Below, piece after piece: positions 7,408-16,758 of a stretch of 64,000 bases of DNA. Source of the DNA: Brucepastera parasyntrophica (lineage in GTDB: Bacteria > Spirochaetota > Spirochaetia > Treponematales > Treponemataceae); NCBI RefSeq assembly GCF_022376835.1, contig NZ_CP084606.1:2536501-2600500 (forward strand). The letters are read 5' to 3'. Below the pieces are notes generated by a model. It ran no database searches. It saw only the letters and a program-made list of their open reading frames with translations, and was not told the origin of the DNA. Position numbers and translations under genes: made by a program. The number at the start of each line of letters is the position of its first letter. Within the stretch, counting starts at the first letter, position 1.

Positions 7408-7727
7408 AACTATATCTTTCGGGGAAAATAACAGGGAACCAAAACTATAAAGAAATCTTTACCCGCGCCCGTGTTGCGCTTACGGACGCCGGTTTTGAAG
7501 TATTCGATCCCTCTCTTGTATCATTTACAACCACGCCCGGCTGGGGCGAGGCAATGAAAACCGTACTGCAGGGAATGTTACAGTGTGACGCCGTTGCCCT
7601 TATTGATAATTGGATGGAATCAAAAGGGTCGAAGGTTGAATACAATCTTGCGGCAACTGTCGGCATGATCGCTATGCCGATTGAATGGTGGATACAGCAC
7701 TATAAAACAAATCAGGAGGAAAAATGA
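7404..7727 (+). CDS. DUF4406 / nucleoside 2-deoxyribosyltransferase-like protein
   Basis: A 107-residue Rossmann-like protein with the DUF4406 pattern: MKLYLSGKITGNQNYKEIF, the GFEVFDPS strand, and CDAVALIDNWMESKGSKVE near the C-terminus. The family is related to nucleoside 2-deoxyribosyltransferases and is common in phages, where a nucleotide-metabolism role is presumed but rarely shown. It overlaps both neighbours by four bases, so it is in a tight operon. Confidence 0.8.
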   Translation: MKLYLSGKITGNQNYKEIFTRARVALTDAGFEVFDPSLVSFTTTPGWGEAMKTVLQGMLQCDAVALIDNWMESKGSKVEYNLAATVGMIAMPIEWWIQHYKTNQEEK

Positions 7728-8245
7728 TAGTTACAACCAAACACACAGAATTCGAGGAAATGCCGACGGGAAGAATCGCCGCCCGGCTGTATGACGTATA
7801 CGATCTTGGATTACAGCCGAACCCGCACGAGGCCAAACCAAAACGGGAATGTGTTTTGCTGTTTGAATTGAACGCCAGAAAAAAAACAGGAGAACCGTTT
7901 TACATTACGAAAAAAGTAACTGCGAGTATGAACAAAAAAGCAAATCTTCGGATCTTGCTTGAGACCTGGCGCGGCGTACCGTTTGAAGATAAAGACGTTG
8001 AAACCTTCGACACAAAAAAAATATGCGGGAAATTTTGTTATCTGACTATCGCGGAGAAGAAAAGAACAGGTCCGGGTATCGAAAAAACAAATTTTGAAAT
8101 TATCAAGATTGAACGGACCTCGAAAGATTTTTCGTTTGATTCTGCGTTACCTGAAGGGTTTATTCCGGACTGGATCAAACGGGCCGTAGATAACCAGATC
8201 ATAGAAGCCCCGGAAGATATTAACCCGGACGAAATACCGTTTTAA
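7724..8245 (+). CDS. Phage single-stranded-DNA-binding-like protein
   Basis: A 173-residue protein with predicted beta-barrel strands in the first 130 residues. It ends in NPDEIPF, a close match to the acidic DDDIPF tail that bacterial SSB proteins use to recruit repair and replication partners. The position among early replication and recombination genes (DUF4406, NinG, methyltransferase, initiator) fits an SSB-like function. It overlaps the previous gene by four bases. Overall identity to known SSB was not obvious by eye, so the call rests on tail and context. Confidence 0.6.
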   Translation: MIVTTKHTEFEEMPTGRIAARLYDVYDLGLQPNPHEAKPKRECVLLFELNARKKTGEPFYITKKVTASMNKKANLRILLETWRGVPFEDKDVETFDTKKICGKFCYLTIAEKKRTGPGIEKTNFEIIKIERTSKDFSFDSALPEGFIPDWIKRAVDNQIIEAPEDINPDEIPF

Positions 8246-8247
8246 TT

Positions 8248-8442
8248 ATGGCACGGGAAATAAAAACGCTGGGTGATTTTATCCGGCTTGTAGTTGAAAT
8301 GCGAGCTGCACAAAAACTTTATTTTCGCACACACTCCCCGAGTGATTTACAAAAGGCGAAGAACCTGGAAAAAGAAGTTGACGGGGCTATTGCGGATCGT
8401 GAAGAACGCGAAGCTGCAAAGAAACAAGGATCTTTATTTTGA
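8248..8442 (+). CDS. Small helical hypothetical phage protein
   Basis: A 64-residue, charged, helical protein (FIRLVVEMRAAQKLYF, NLEKEVDGAIADREEREAAK) starting two bases after the SSB-like gene and overlapping NinG by four bases. It ends in QGSLF. No family recognised; translational coupling supports it being real. Confidence 0.6.
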   Translation: MAREIKTLGDFIRLVVEMRAAQKLYFRTHSPSDLQKAKNLEKEVDGAIADREEREAAKKQGSLF

Positions 8443-8876
8443 GTTACCGATTCCGGAAAGCGAAAAGCCCGACCGGTCCAAAGGCGACCGCGGGGAAGTG
8501 GTTCAGCAAATTTATCCGGATACGCGACGCACTGAAAACAACCGGGACACGGACCCATGCAAGGTGTATTACCTGCGGGAAAGTACACCACGTTTCCGCA
8601 ATGCACGCGGGGCATGCAATACCCGGAAGAACTGCCGGAATCCTTTTTGACGAACAACTGGTATATGCACAATGTCCCCGTTGCAACTGTGGGGGTGACG
8701 GGGAAAAACAGGCATTCAAACGGGTCCTTGTAGAAAAGTACGGTATTGAGTGGTGGGAAATGAAAGAACAGCAAAAGAGAAAAGCAGTAATTCTTACTGA
8801 TTTTGATTACCGGGAACTATCGAGAGTATACCGGAATAAACTAAAAGAACTAGGGGGATGGTATGAAAAAGATTGA
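8439..8876 (+). CDS. ninG: NinG/Rap-like recombination protein
   Basis: A 145-residue protein of the lambda NinG (Rap) type, a structure-specific nuclease that promotes recombination. It shows paired cysteines (CITCGKVHHVSAMHAGHAIP, then YAQCPRCNCGGDGEKQAF) and the His-rich segment expected for a zinc-bound HNH-like core. The C-terminal helix is DYRELSRVYRNKLKELG. It overlaps its neighbours by four and fourteen bases. Confidence 0.8.
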   Translation: MSYRFRKAKSPTGPKATAGKWFSKFIRIRDALKTTGTRTHARCITCGKVHHVSAMHAGHAIPGRTAGILFDEQLVYAQCPRCNCGGDGEKQAFKRVLVEKYGIEWWEMKEQQKRKAVILTDFDYRELSRVYRNKLKELGGWYEKD

Positions 8877-9108
8877 TTTGTTGAATGGTGAATTCAAGGA
8901 CTGGGAAAATGGAAGGCCGGGACGGTTTGAGCGGTATTTTAATACCGACAGCAAAGACGAGGTGATTCAGGAATTTTATTATGACAACGAGGAGCGGGCG
9001 CTGTGTTGCGCATGCGTTGATTGCGAAATTCTTATTCCTGAACATATGTTGCAAAATCTGAAGTCCGTACTTGACGAACTCCTGGAAGAAAAACAGCAAA
9101 AGGAGTAA
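8863..9108 (+). CDS. Hypothetical phage protein with cysteine pair
   Basis: An 81-residue acidic protein starting inside the end of ninG with GGGGG upstream. It contains CCACVDCEIL in a short conserved-looking core and a coiled C-terminal helix (NLKSVLDELLEEKQQ). No family recognised. Confidence 0.55.
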   Translation: MKKIDLLNGEFKDWENGRPGRFERYFNTDSKDEVIQEFYYDNEERALCCACVDCEILIPEHMLQNLKSVLDELLEEKQQKE

Positions 9109-9156
9109 GGAGCGTCCCCGCGTAAGCGGGGAAAGCGAACTGCCAAAGGAGTAATT

Positions 9157-9441
9157 ATGCGTATAGCTGGAATGTGTTCCCCGGTGTATGAAATAGGACT
9201 TGCAAAAGTACCCGAATACGATCAAGAGGTAAAACTTGACAACGGGGTATTGTATGCAAAGGTCACGAAGTCAGGAAACCGGAAAGAATGGGTGTCTGTA
9301 TCATCGCTAAAATCAAAACGCGAGGCAAATCAAAAACTGTTTGACTGGCTGAAGTGGGATATAGATAGCCTTCGGAAAGAACTTGATATGTCAAAGGCTG
9401 AACTGAAACGCCAGTTAATCCGTGCAGGAATAATTAACTGA
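9157..9441 (+). CDS. Hypothetical phage protein
   Basis: A 94-residue protein with AAAGGAG seven bases before ATG 9157. The N-terminal half is beta-rich (LDNGVLYAKVTKSGNRKEWV) and the C-terminal half is a charged helix (LRKELDMSKAELKRQLIRAG). The preceding gap contains hairpin CCCCGC-gtaa-GCGGGG. Function unknown. Confidence 0.55.
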   Translation: MRIAGMCSPVYEIGLAKVPEYDQEVKLDNGVLYAKVTKSGNRKEWVSVSSLKSKREANQKLFDWLKWDIDSLRKELDMSKAELKRQLIRAGIIN

Positions 9442-9443
9442 CG

Positions 9444-10160
9444 GTGAAAGACATAATCAGCACGATATATTTAACTGACTGTCTCGACTATATGAAAACG
9501 GTACCTGATAAGTATTTTGATTATGCTATCTGTGATCCGCAATACGGAATAAAAGCAAACCAAGTAAGAACCGGCTTTATGAATAAAACCTTCAGTCAGA
9601 ATGCGGATAACAAGGCTTGGGATAATGAGCGGATGCCGCCTGAATATATTACTGAATTATTCCGCGTTGCAAAGCGTGTTGTTTTATGGGGGTATCAATA
9701 CTACTCTGATTTATTACCGGCGACGTGTGGAATGATTACCTGGGACAAGAAAAACGGCGATTCTGTATTCTCTGATGCTGAACACGCGTTCGATTCCGGG
9801 GGGACCGCTTCCCGGATGTTCCGGTTTCAATGGCTTGGACTTTTTCAGGAAGACATGAAAAACCCGGAAAAAAGAATTCACCCGACACAAAAGCCGGTTG
9901 CGCTCTATGACTGGATATATAAAAAGTATCTCAAAATAAAAGAACCGGGGAAAGTAAAAGTTTTTGACTCACATCTGGGATCCGGCAGTAACCGGATAGC
10001 AGCCTATAACATCGGCATAGGGGAATTCATCGGCTGCGAAAAAGACGCGGATTACTTTGCCCGGCAAGAGGACAGATTCAAAAAATATACAGATAAAAAT
10101 TACGCGTACAGGGCTTCCGTTGCGGAAGATGAAAGAAATAAACAACCGAATTTATTTTAA
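9444..10160 (+). CDS. Phage DNA adenine-type methyltransferase
   Basis: A 238-residue SAM-dependent DNA methyltransferase of the beta class, with motif IV first (ICDPQYGIK, a DPPY variant with Gln) and motif I late (FDSHLGSGSNRIAAYNIG). HPTQKPVALYDWIYKKYL is the typical segment before motif I. No restriction nuclease partner is adjacent, so it is an orphan, probably protecting phage DNA from host restriction or acting in regulation. The start is GTG 9444, three bases past the previous stop. Target sequence unknown. Confidence 0.85.
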   Translation: MKDIISTIYLTDCLDYMKTVPDKYFDYAICDPQYGIKANQVRTGFMNKTFSQNADNKAWDNERMPPEYITELFRVAKRVVLWGYQYYSDLLPATCGMITWDKKNGDSVFSDAEHAFDSGGTASRMFRFQWLGLFQEDMKNPEKRIHPTQKPVALYDWIYKKYLKIKEPGKVKVFDSHLGSGSNRIAAYNIGIGEFIGCEKDADYFARQEDRFKKYTDKNYAYRASVAEDERNKQPNLF

Positions 10161-10180
10161 TCTGGGGGAATGGCGGGAGT

Positions 10181-11227
10181 ATGAAACAATTTGCAGCAGA
10201 AACAGAAATAACAAAGATTCGGATTGACAAGAATTCCGATATTATCCCGATCACTGTCGGGCTGTATAAATTTTTTATGGCAAACGGAAAAGAGGGGCGG
10301 GACGCAAAGGATTTATACGAACATCTTATTTTTACCGCCCGCCTACAGGAAACCAATCAGATAAAAGCAAACAATATCTACCTGGCAAATGGACTGTGCT
10401 GGGGAGAAAATAGGGTAAAAAAAGCAAAGGCTTTTCTTGCTACTCACGGTCTTATTGAATATGTCCAGGTAAAAGATTCCGCCGGACAATTCGGGTATAC
10501 CGTTATCCGTTTGCGCTTTTTAATCAATACACAAGCCCTTTCTGAAAAAATGCAGGGCTGTTTTATTTCAGAAGATGAACCGGCGCCGAAGGAAGAAATT
10601 GACAATGATCTGCAGCTTGATCTTCCGGGGCTGACCGTAGGTATTGAAACCATACCTACGGCTGACGCCAGCGAGGAATTACCCGTAGGTATCGAAACCG
10701 TACCACCGGCGAACCGTACGTGCGGTGACGACGGACAAATGCTTAAAGCAAGTAACCAAATGCTTGAAACGGAAAATTTAAATGATGTGTGTTATGCGCA
10801 AAATAAAGATTTTTTTGATACCGGGCAAGACATAACCGGAATCCGTAATCCCGTATCAAACGAGTACGTGAAACAATGCTTTGAAATCATGAAATCAATG
10901 CCGCAAAGACGGGTAATAATGGCGAGGGACGAAATATCATTTATGATGCAGGATTTTTACAAAGGGTACGAGCTTATCAAGAATATGCGGCTGCACTCTG
11001 ACGAAGTATTGCAGGCATTGCGAAACGTTAAGGCGGTACTGGAGCTTCCGGACTCATGGTATCAGAATTCGTCCGTGAGTTTTAAGAGTATTTGCCGGGG
11101 GATTGAATCATGGTTACCGGATCGCTTTGACATTGAGCGTTACAAAAAAGCGAAACAGTCAGGTAATACGCATATAGACACCGACGCGGTTATAGACCGG
11201 GTTCTAGGAGGCGCAGGTGACAGTTAA
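10181..11227 (+). CDS. Phage replication initiator-like protein (winged helix)
   Basis: A 348-residue protein. The N-terminal 120 residues look like a winged-helix DNA-binding domain of phage replisome organisers (DIIPITVGLYKFFMANGKEG, NGLCWGENRVKKAKAFLATH, GLIEYVQVKDS). A low-complexity acidic linker with a duplicated GIETIPT/GIETVPP motif follows, then a helical C-terminal domain (RRVIMARDEISFMMQDFYKG). An origin may lie within this gene, as in lambda O. It overlaps the next gene by eleven bases. Confidence 0.6.
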   Translation: MKQFAAETEITKIRIDKNSDIIPITVGLYKFFMANGKEGRDAKDLYEHLIFTARLQETNQIKANNIYLANGLCWGENRVKKAKAFLATHGLIEYVQVKDSAGQFGYTVIRLRFLINTQALSEKMQGCFISEDEPAPKEEIDNDLQLDLPGLTVGIETIPTADASEELPVGIETVPPANRTCGDDGQMLKASNQMLETENLNDVCYAQNKDFFDTGQDITGIRNPVSNEYVKQCFEIMKSMPQRRVIMARDEISFMMQDFYKGYELIKNMRLHSDEVLQALRNVKAVLELPDSWYQNSSVSFKSICRGIESWLPDRFDIERYKKAKQSGNTHIDTDAVIDRVLGGAGDS

Positions 11228-11675
11228 AGAGTGCATAAAACAGTTCTGCGATTATTTCGGCGCGTGTAAAAAAGAAGCAGTTCTTGAGGCTGTTGTTGCT
11301 GAAATTGGTGAGTATTCAGACTCGGCCATTGAATTAATATACCGTGAGGTATTGCGGTCCCGGCCTGATACCTGGGGCTTCCCGGATGTAAAAGCGGTTA
11401 CAGATGCAATAATTGCCGCCAATGCGAAAAAGACACTTATTACCCGGGAGGGCGCCGCGGCTTCGCATATTAAATGTGTGGTATGCGGGAAAATGTATCC
11501 CCGTCTTGGAACATGTGCGGAATGTGGTTTCTATCCGGGGCAGGACATAAACGAATATAAAAAAGACTATGAAGAAAGAAAAGCCGGGGCGCTTTCGGTT
11601 GACATAGACGGAATAATAAAAAACCTTTCTGAAAAAATACGTGTACTTAAAACGCCAGAAAAAAAAGGAGCGTAA
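11217..11675 (+). CDS. Zinc-ribbon phage replication-associated protein
   Basis: A 152-residue protein from GTG 11217 with a near-perfect AGGAGG upstream. A helical N-terminal part is followed by a treble zinc ribbon (CVVCGKMYPRLGTCAECGFY). Position right after the initiator suggests a helicase-loader or initiator accessory role (inference only). Confidence 0.6.
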   Translation: MTVKECIKQFCDYFGACKKEAVLEAVVAEIGEYSDSAIELIYREVLRSRPDTWGFPDVKAVTDAIIAANAKKTLITREGAAASHIKCVVCGKMYPRLGTCAECGFYPGQDINEYKKDYEERKAGALSVDIDGIIKNLSEKIRVLKTPEKKGA

Positions 11676-11676
11676 A

Positions 11677-12015
11677 ATGAAATATTACTGCAAAGACTGT
11701 GGAACTATTTATGATGAAGAATGCGTGGAAAAACATTACGGCGAATTTGTGAATCGCTGCCCGAACGAACAATGCTATTTTCAAGGTGGTATGGTTGAAC
11801 TGTCCGAATACGAAACCCCCGAACAATACAAAGAGCGTACAGGGAAAACATGGGCTGATAATGCAGCGGTATACTGGAGAAAATCAAAAGCAGATACATG
11901 GGATTGCGGGACATATTTTAGGGCAAAAATGGACCAGCGCGAGTATCCGCTCGCTGACATCATAATAGCCACTGAAGCGGGTTGTCCGCCTGATGACTGG
12001 GGGCTAGGTATATGA
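11677..12015 (+). CDS. Small zinc-ribbon phage protein
   Basis: A 112-residue protein. I start at ATG 11677, behind AAAAAAGGAGCG. The N-terminus has a CxxC-type ribbon (YYCKDCGTIY, RCPNEQCYFQGG). The remainder is acidic with several aromatics (EQYKERTGKTWADNAA). It overlaps the next gene by four bases. No family recognised. Confidence 0.6.
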   Translation: MKYYCKDCGTIYDEECVEKHYGEFVNRCPNEQCYFQGGMVELSEYETPEQYKERTGKTWADNAAVYWRKSKADTWDCGTYFRAKMDQREYPLADIIIATEAGCPPDDWGLGI

Positions 12016-12509
12016 CCTATATAAAACAAAACGATAAAAGATTCCTTCCCGCCATTCGGAAAGTCGGTTGTTTTTTCCGGTCCGCCTGTCTGGTTGCGGA
12101 ACTTAAAACAGGGACGGCGCTCCATTACAACACCATAAATGATATGTGGTATTACGCTAAGGGGCTGGGATGGATCGACGGAAACGATGACGTAAAAGAC
12201 AGTGCGGCAATTATTAACGAAGCCTTGTACAGACTCGGAGACAAAGGGAAATATATTGAGGTTGCGACCAAAAAGAATGGAATAACTACCTGGTACGGAT
12301 GGGTCCTTAACAGCGATAAATACAGGAGATTTGACGCAGGTATTCAAAAAATAAACTTTATAAGTAAAACTGATCCGGAATTAACGACACATTTCCGTGT
12401 TGTTAATGATAACGACGCAGTAATTGAAGATCCGTATAGTCCGCCGGTGATTCCTACAAAGATTTTATACACGGTGGTATATGCGTACATTGAGCAAACC
12501 AGATCATAA
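12012..12509 (+). CDS. DUF261-like protein with C39-peptidase-like residues
   Basis: A 165-residue protein resembling DUF261, a family best known from Borrelia and Treponema plasmids and prophages. It shows a papain-like arrangement: GCFFRSACLVAELKTG (Cys at the start of a helix), then THFRVVNDND (His) and VIEDPY (Asp), in the order seen in C39-like peptidases. Function is unknown; a cysteine hydrolase is an inference. It overlaps the preceding gene by four bases and the next by twenty-nine. Confidence 0.6.
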   Translation: MTYIKQNDKRFLPAIRKVGCFFRSACLVAELKTGTALHYNTINDMWYYAKGLGWIDGNDDVKDSAAIINEALYRLGDKGKYIEVATKKNGITTWYGWVLNSDKYRRFDAGIQKINFISKTDPELTTHFRVVNDNDAVIEDPYSPPVIPTKILYTVVYAYIEQTRS

Positions 12510-12831
12510 AACAAGGTTTAACGAGTTACAGGACCAGTACCTGCAGAGCCCCGATAATAATATACTCGGAGAAATGTATAAAATCGTGCTGGAAATGGAA
12601 ATGGCCTATTTGTTCAAATATGCCCGGGATAAACAAATATATTTACAGGACATAGAGGAAAAGGCACACGATGCGGCAACGGAAGTTATTGATCAATTTC
12701 TGAAACATCCAGGGAAACGAATAACCAATATAACCGCCTACGCATACTTAGGGCGCCAGCGCGTTTTATTCAACAAAAAAAATATGCAGCATGAGCGATT
12801 TATTAAACGGCTCGCGGAATTTATTCTATGA
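12481..12831 (+). CDS. Helical phage protein, possible late regulator
   Basis: A 116-residue basic helical protein (LGEMYKIVLEMEMAYLFKYA, RITNITAYAYLGRQRVLFNK). The layout recalls sigma-factor-like or ArpU/RinA-type late-gene regulators, which often sit just before the terminase genes as here. No clear region-4 HTH was seen, so the role stays open. It overlaps HNH by four bases. Confidence 0.5.
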   Translation: MRTLSKPDHKTRFNELQDQYLQSPDNNILGEMYKIVLEMEMAYLFKYARDKQIYLQDIEEKAHDAATEVIDQFLKHPGKRITNITAYAYLGRQRVLFNKKNMQHERFIKRLAEFIL

Positions 12832-13187
12832 GGAAATATATATGTAAGGCGCCCGGGTGCCAGCGATTGCTTGAGCAGAAAGGATATTGCACGAATCATT
12901 CACACATGAAGCCACCCCCGCGCAAGCCCTTCGAGGGGGCCACGCGTAGCAATACCGCTTTATATAATACGCGGAGATGGCGCGGGCTGCGGGCGGAAGT
13001 AATTGCAGAGAATCCTTTTTGCGCCTGGTGTAAAAGAAACGACACGCTGACGGTTGACCATATAGAAAACCCGCGCGGAAATGAAGCTTTATTTTTCAAT
13101 AAAGATAATCTACAGGTTTTATGCAAGGCTTGTCAGAGAATTAAAACCGCGCAAGAAATTATTGAGCGGAAGAATAAAGACCGGTAG
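12828..13187 (+). CDS. HNH endonuclease adjacent to terminase
   Basis: A 119-residue protein with an HNH core: ENPFCAWCKRND, LTVDHIENPRGNE (His of the motif), LQVLCKACQRIKT. An extra CxxC-type pair lies near the N-terminus (CKAPGCQRLL, YCTNHSH). HNH proteins encoded next to TerS/TerL in HK97-like phages stimulate terminase cleavage during DNA packaging. Confidence 0.9.
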   Translation: MRKYICKAPGCQRLLEQKGYCTNHSHMKPPPRKPFEGATRSNTALYNTRRWRGLRAEVIAENPFCAWCKRNDTLTVDHIENPRGNEALFFNKDNLQVLCKACQRIKTAQEIIERKNKDR

Positions 13188-13202
13188 GGGGTAAATAAAA
13201 AA

Positions 13203-13286
13203 ATGAACTTGAAAACCGTTAATCACCCCGCGCTGTTTTTTCTGATGTATGTCAAAAAAAACGATTTCCAGAAAGGGGGCGCGTGA
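13203..13286 (+). CDS. Possible 27-residue leader ORF before terS
   Basis: ATG 13203 opens a 27-codon frame whose TGA is immediately followed by the terS GTG start, suggesting coupling. The ribosome site (GGGGG) is rather distant. Coding status is uncertain. Confidence 0.25.
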   Translation: MNLKTVNHPALFFLMYVKKNDFQKGGA

Positions 13287-13793
13287 GTGGGCCGGCCGCG
13301 GAAGCCGACCGCGCAGCTTAAACTTACCGGGACATATCGCGCGGACCGGCACGAAAAAAATATTGACGACAAACTTCCGCAGCTTATCACTTTTGCCAGC
13401 AGCGTTACTGTTCCGGAATCACTTACTGACAAATACGTCCGGGCCGCTTTTTCCTCTCATACCGACATGCTGATTTCCTTGCAGATTTTGCATATCTCCG
13501 ATCTTCCGGAAATTGAAAATATGTATATTATACTGCAGGAACTCCGCCGGGTACGGAAACATATAACCGATATAAAGTCGATTGCGAAAAAAGAAGATTT
13601 TGAGCGGTACAATACTTTAAATTACCTTGCAGCAAAACTGACGGCACAATTCAGCAGCCTTGCTGCAAAATATTTTATTTCTCCCCACGCACGGAATAAA
13701 CTGACGCTTGAGGCTTACGAAATCGCGGCTGCACAAAAACGGACCGGGGAACCGCCGTTGATTGAACGACTGGTGAAAGGGAAAAAATGCTAA
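13287..13793 (+). CDS. terS: Terminase small subunit (P27 type)
   Basis: A 168-residue protein starting MGRPRKPTAQLKLTGTYRAD, the hallmark N-terminus of the P27-like terminase small subunit, with helices including LTAQFSSLAAKYFISPHARN. It recognises phage DNA for packaging. It starts at GTG behind GAAAGGGGG and is directly followed by terL. Confidence 0.85.
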   Translation: MGRPRKPTAQLKLTGTYRADRHEKNIDDKLPQLITFASSVTVPESLTDKYVRAAFSSHTDMLISLQILHISDLPEIENMYIILQELRRVRKHITDIKSIAKKEDFERYNTLNYLAAKLTAQFSSLAAKYFISPHARNKLTLEAYEIAAAQKRTGEPPLIERLVKGKKC

Positions 13794-15475
13794 ATGGGCC
13801 ACGCGCAGACGGTACGGAAATACTGTAATGATATACTCAAAAAAAGAATTAAATCCTGTATATGGGTACAGCTTGCGATAAAGCGTTATTTTAATGACCT
13901 GAAGCGAGTTGCGGACCCTGCTTTCCCGTATATGTTCGATGCGGCGGCCGCCGACGAGATTATCGACTTTGCGGAGTCGCTTGTTATTCCGGATATACAG
14001 AAAGAGGACAAACGGCTTCAGTTGCTTCCCTGGATGAAGTTTATTTATTATCAGCTTTACGGATGGCGGCATAAATCGGATCCGGAAAAGCGGCGGTTCC
14101 GGCAGGGTTATAATGAGATCGCAAGAAAGAACAGTAAAACAACATCCCTTCTTTTTCCGCCTGTATTGTATGACTTTTTAACAACAGACAGCGCGGAATC
14201 CTATTTTGTAACAAAAGATGGCGACCAAAGCGAAAAAGCATACAACGAACTTTTGAATATTATAAAAGAGGACCGGGCTTTAAATGAGGCGGTTAACTCG
14301 ACCGTTAAGGCGATAACATACAAATATTCACGTATCGCCTTTTTTTCGTCGGAAAGCGGCGGTATTGATTCATATAAAAACAGCATGTCGGTAATAGATG
14401 AATTTCACGCATACGATACGGACAAAATAGTAACGGCGTTCAGGTATGGCGGCCGTGCGCGGAAAAACAATCTGGTATTGATAATCACGTCCGCCGGGAA
14501 CAATATTGCTTCGCCCTGCTACGCGGAAAATAAGAAATGCAAAGAAATTTTAAAAGGCACAATAACAGATGATACCTATTTTGGGATAATATACGCGTAT
14601 GACGAGGGGGACGACTGGAAAGATCCCGCCAATTTTATAAAGGCGAACCCGTCACTCGGTGAAATCCTTACACCTGAAACCCTTGAAGCCGACCTGAAAG
14701 ATGCGCTATTAACCCCGTCACACCAGCCGGATTTTAAAAGTAAAACCTGCGGGATATGGACGAATGGAACAGTATCATGGATACCGCTCGAAAAATGGCG
14801 AAAGAATTACACAAAGAAAATCGATAGCGCGGAACTGTCCGGGGCTTCATGCTGTGCGGCTTTTGACCTTTCATCTGTAAATGACTTTACTGCAAAAACA
14901 CTTTATTTTTTATATGGGACAAAATATACTGCGCTGCATACATTTTATATTCCGGAAGAAACCATTTACGAACGATATACAAGCGAGAATATAAATATTT
15001 TGGAATGGATTAATGAGGGATATGTAACAGTCATTCCCGGAAGTACGATTGACTATAGCTATATATACGCGGACCTTCTCAATGACGCGAAAACCTATGA
15101 CATACGCGAAATTGCATACGACCGATGGAAAGCGGGACAGCTTACGGAATTACTTGAAGAAAAACTGCCTCACATAGATTTTATTGATATGGACCAGTCC
15201 TTACGGTCTTTATCACAACCGACGAAAGATTTTGAAAAAGCAATCCGTGACGGAAACATAATTGATAATAACCCGGTTATGGAATGGATGATCGGAAACG
15301 CTGTTATCCGTCCGGATGCGAACGAAAATTATAAGCCGCTGAAAGAAAACAAAACGTCAAAAAAAGAATCGACGGGGTTATTTCTTCGCTTATGGCATAT
15401 ACCAGGCTGAAGGCGATAGAAGATGATCTGAAAAGACCGCGCCCGACCCTTGAAAAAATTCTTGCTTCATTTTAA
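13794..15475 (+). CDS. terL: Terminase large subunit (one frame break near the C-terminus)
   Basis: About 560 residues of terminase ATPase/nuclease. The ATPase P-loop region is the variant RQGYNEIARKNSKTT; Walker B is MSVIDEFHAY; nuclease acidic residues occur in CCAAFDLSSVNDF and later EIAYDRWKAGQL. The frame read from 13794 stops at 15410, but the family-typical end (RIDGVISSLMAYTRLKA) is in the -1 frame and runs to 15475. The switch falls in TCAAAAAAAG (15357-15366), which is both an A7 homopolymer and an in-frame A_AAA_AAA slippery site. Because other genes show homopolymer losses, a sequence error is more likely than programmed shifting. Confidence 0.85.
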
Positions 15476-15518
15476 CAAAACAGGCGAAAAACAGACGCTA
15501 TATATATAAAGGCGCCGA

Positions 15519-16758
15519 ATGAATCCTTTAAAACATATAGCTAACTTTTTTAAAAGAAATAAAAATGCCCGCCCGATCCCTTTTGATTTTGGGACTTATT
15601 CTTCCCTTTCGTTTATTGCGGGGAAGGACGCGACAACCTTTTTTTGTGTTGACCGTATCTGCAGCGCGTTTGCCTGTCTCGGAGGGATGTATACAACAGA
15701 GTCACAAAACAGAAAGAATACAATCATTATCTTGAAATCTTACTGAATCAGCCAAACCTTGACGAAACCCGGTTTCTTTTTATGTACACAAGCGCTAGTG
15801 ATTATCTTTCCAGCGGAAATGTGTACTGGCTTATATCCCGGAACCCTGAAGGTAAAATTGTATCACTGTTCCGGATGAATCCTAAGGCCGTTTATGTCAA
15901 ACGGAATATCTATAACCAGAAAATATTTTCATTCAACGGCGTTGAATATACCAGCAGGCAAGTTTTACATATTCCGTCCCGGTATGGATACAACGGGTTG
16001 ACCGGGAAAGGTATTTTTGACGAATGCGCAACGGTTTTTAATACTACCAGCGAAATGGATCAGTATGTAAACAGCTATTTTAATAACTCACTCGGGAAGC
16101 GGCCTATTATCGATATTTCAAAAGCCTTCCCGAATGCAACCGACGAGGAACTTGAAGCGATCCGGAAAAAATATGTCAACGAATACGGAGGCATTTCCAA
16201 CGCGGGCCGGCCGATTGTTAAAACAAACAACATCGCTTTTGACACGCTCGATTCCGGCGTGACCGATAACCGCGCTTCCCAGCTTGCGGAAAATCGAAAC
16301 TTCCAGGAAAAAGAAATTTCTAAGGTTTTCGGCGTCCCGCTTTCCTTTATCGATGGAGACAACAAATACGGGGATATTGAATCCCTGTACATAATTTTAT
16401 TGAAAACGCAATCAAACCAATGGCAACCGATTTTGAACAGCGGATTAATTTACTTCTTTCCTATCCGGAACGCGACCGCGTGTATTTTGAATTTGATTAT
16501 AACGGACTTTTGAAAACGTCCCTATCGGGCCGCGTTGACGCATACGCAAAGCAGATCACAAACGGAATGCTTTTGCTTAACGAAGTGCGCAGAAAGGAAA
16601 ACCTTCCGCCTATACCCGGCGGGGATGTAACTTTTGTACAATCAAACTTGATGCCCGTAACGCCTGAAAATATTAACGCGTTCATGGCAAGTGCTAAAAC
16701 AAAAATGGACGAACTGGAAAACCAGGATTCCCCCGGAATAGGAGACGACAAAAAATGA
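15519..16758 (+). CDS. Phage portal protein (two frame breaks)
   Basis: HK97-family portal, the dodecameric ring through which DNA enters the capsid. Three successive segments in shifted frames join into one continuous portal: 15519 to about 15690 (MNPLKHIANFFKRNK), about 15690 to about 16397 (YLSSGNVYWLISRNPEGKIV, EISKVFGVPLSFIDGDN), then to 16758 (KPMATDFEQRINLLLSYPE). Both joins need one extra base, near GGGATGTA and ATAATTTT. The last residues overlap the protease start (ATGA). Either assembly errors or true inactivation. Confidence 0.8.

Noticed and set aside
15357..15366. A_AAA_AAA slippery site in terL as true programmed frameshifting
   Set aside because: It fits the motif, but at least nine other genes show the same loss in homopolymers, so a sequencing undercall is the simpler explanation.
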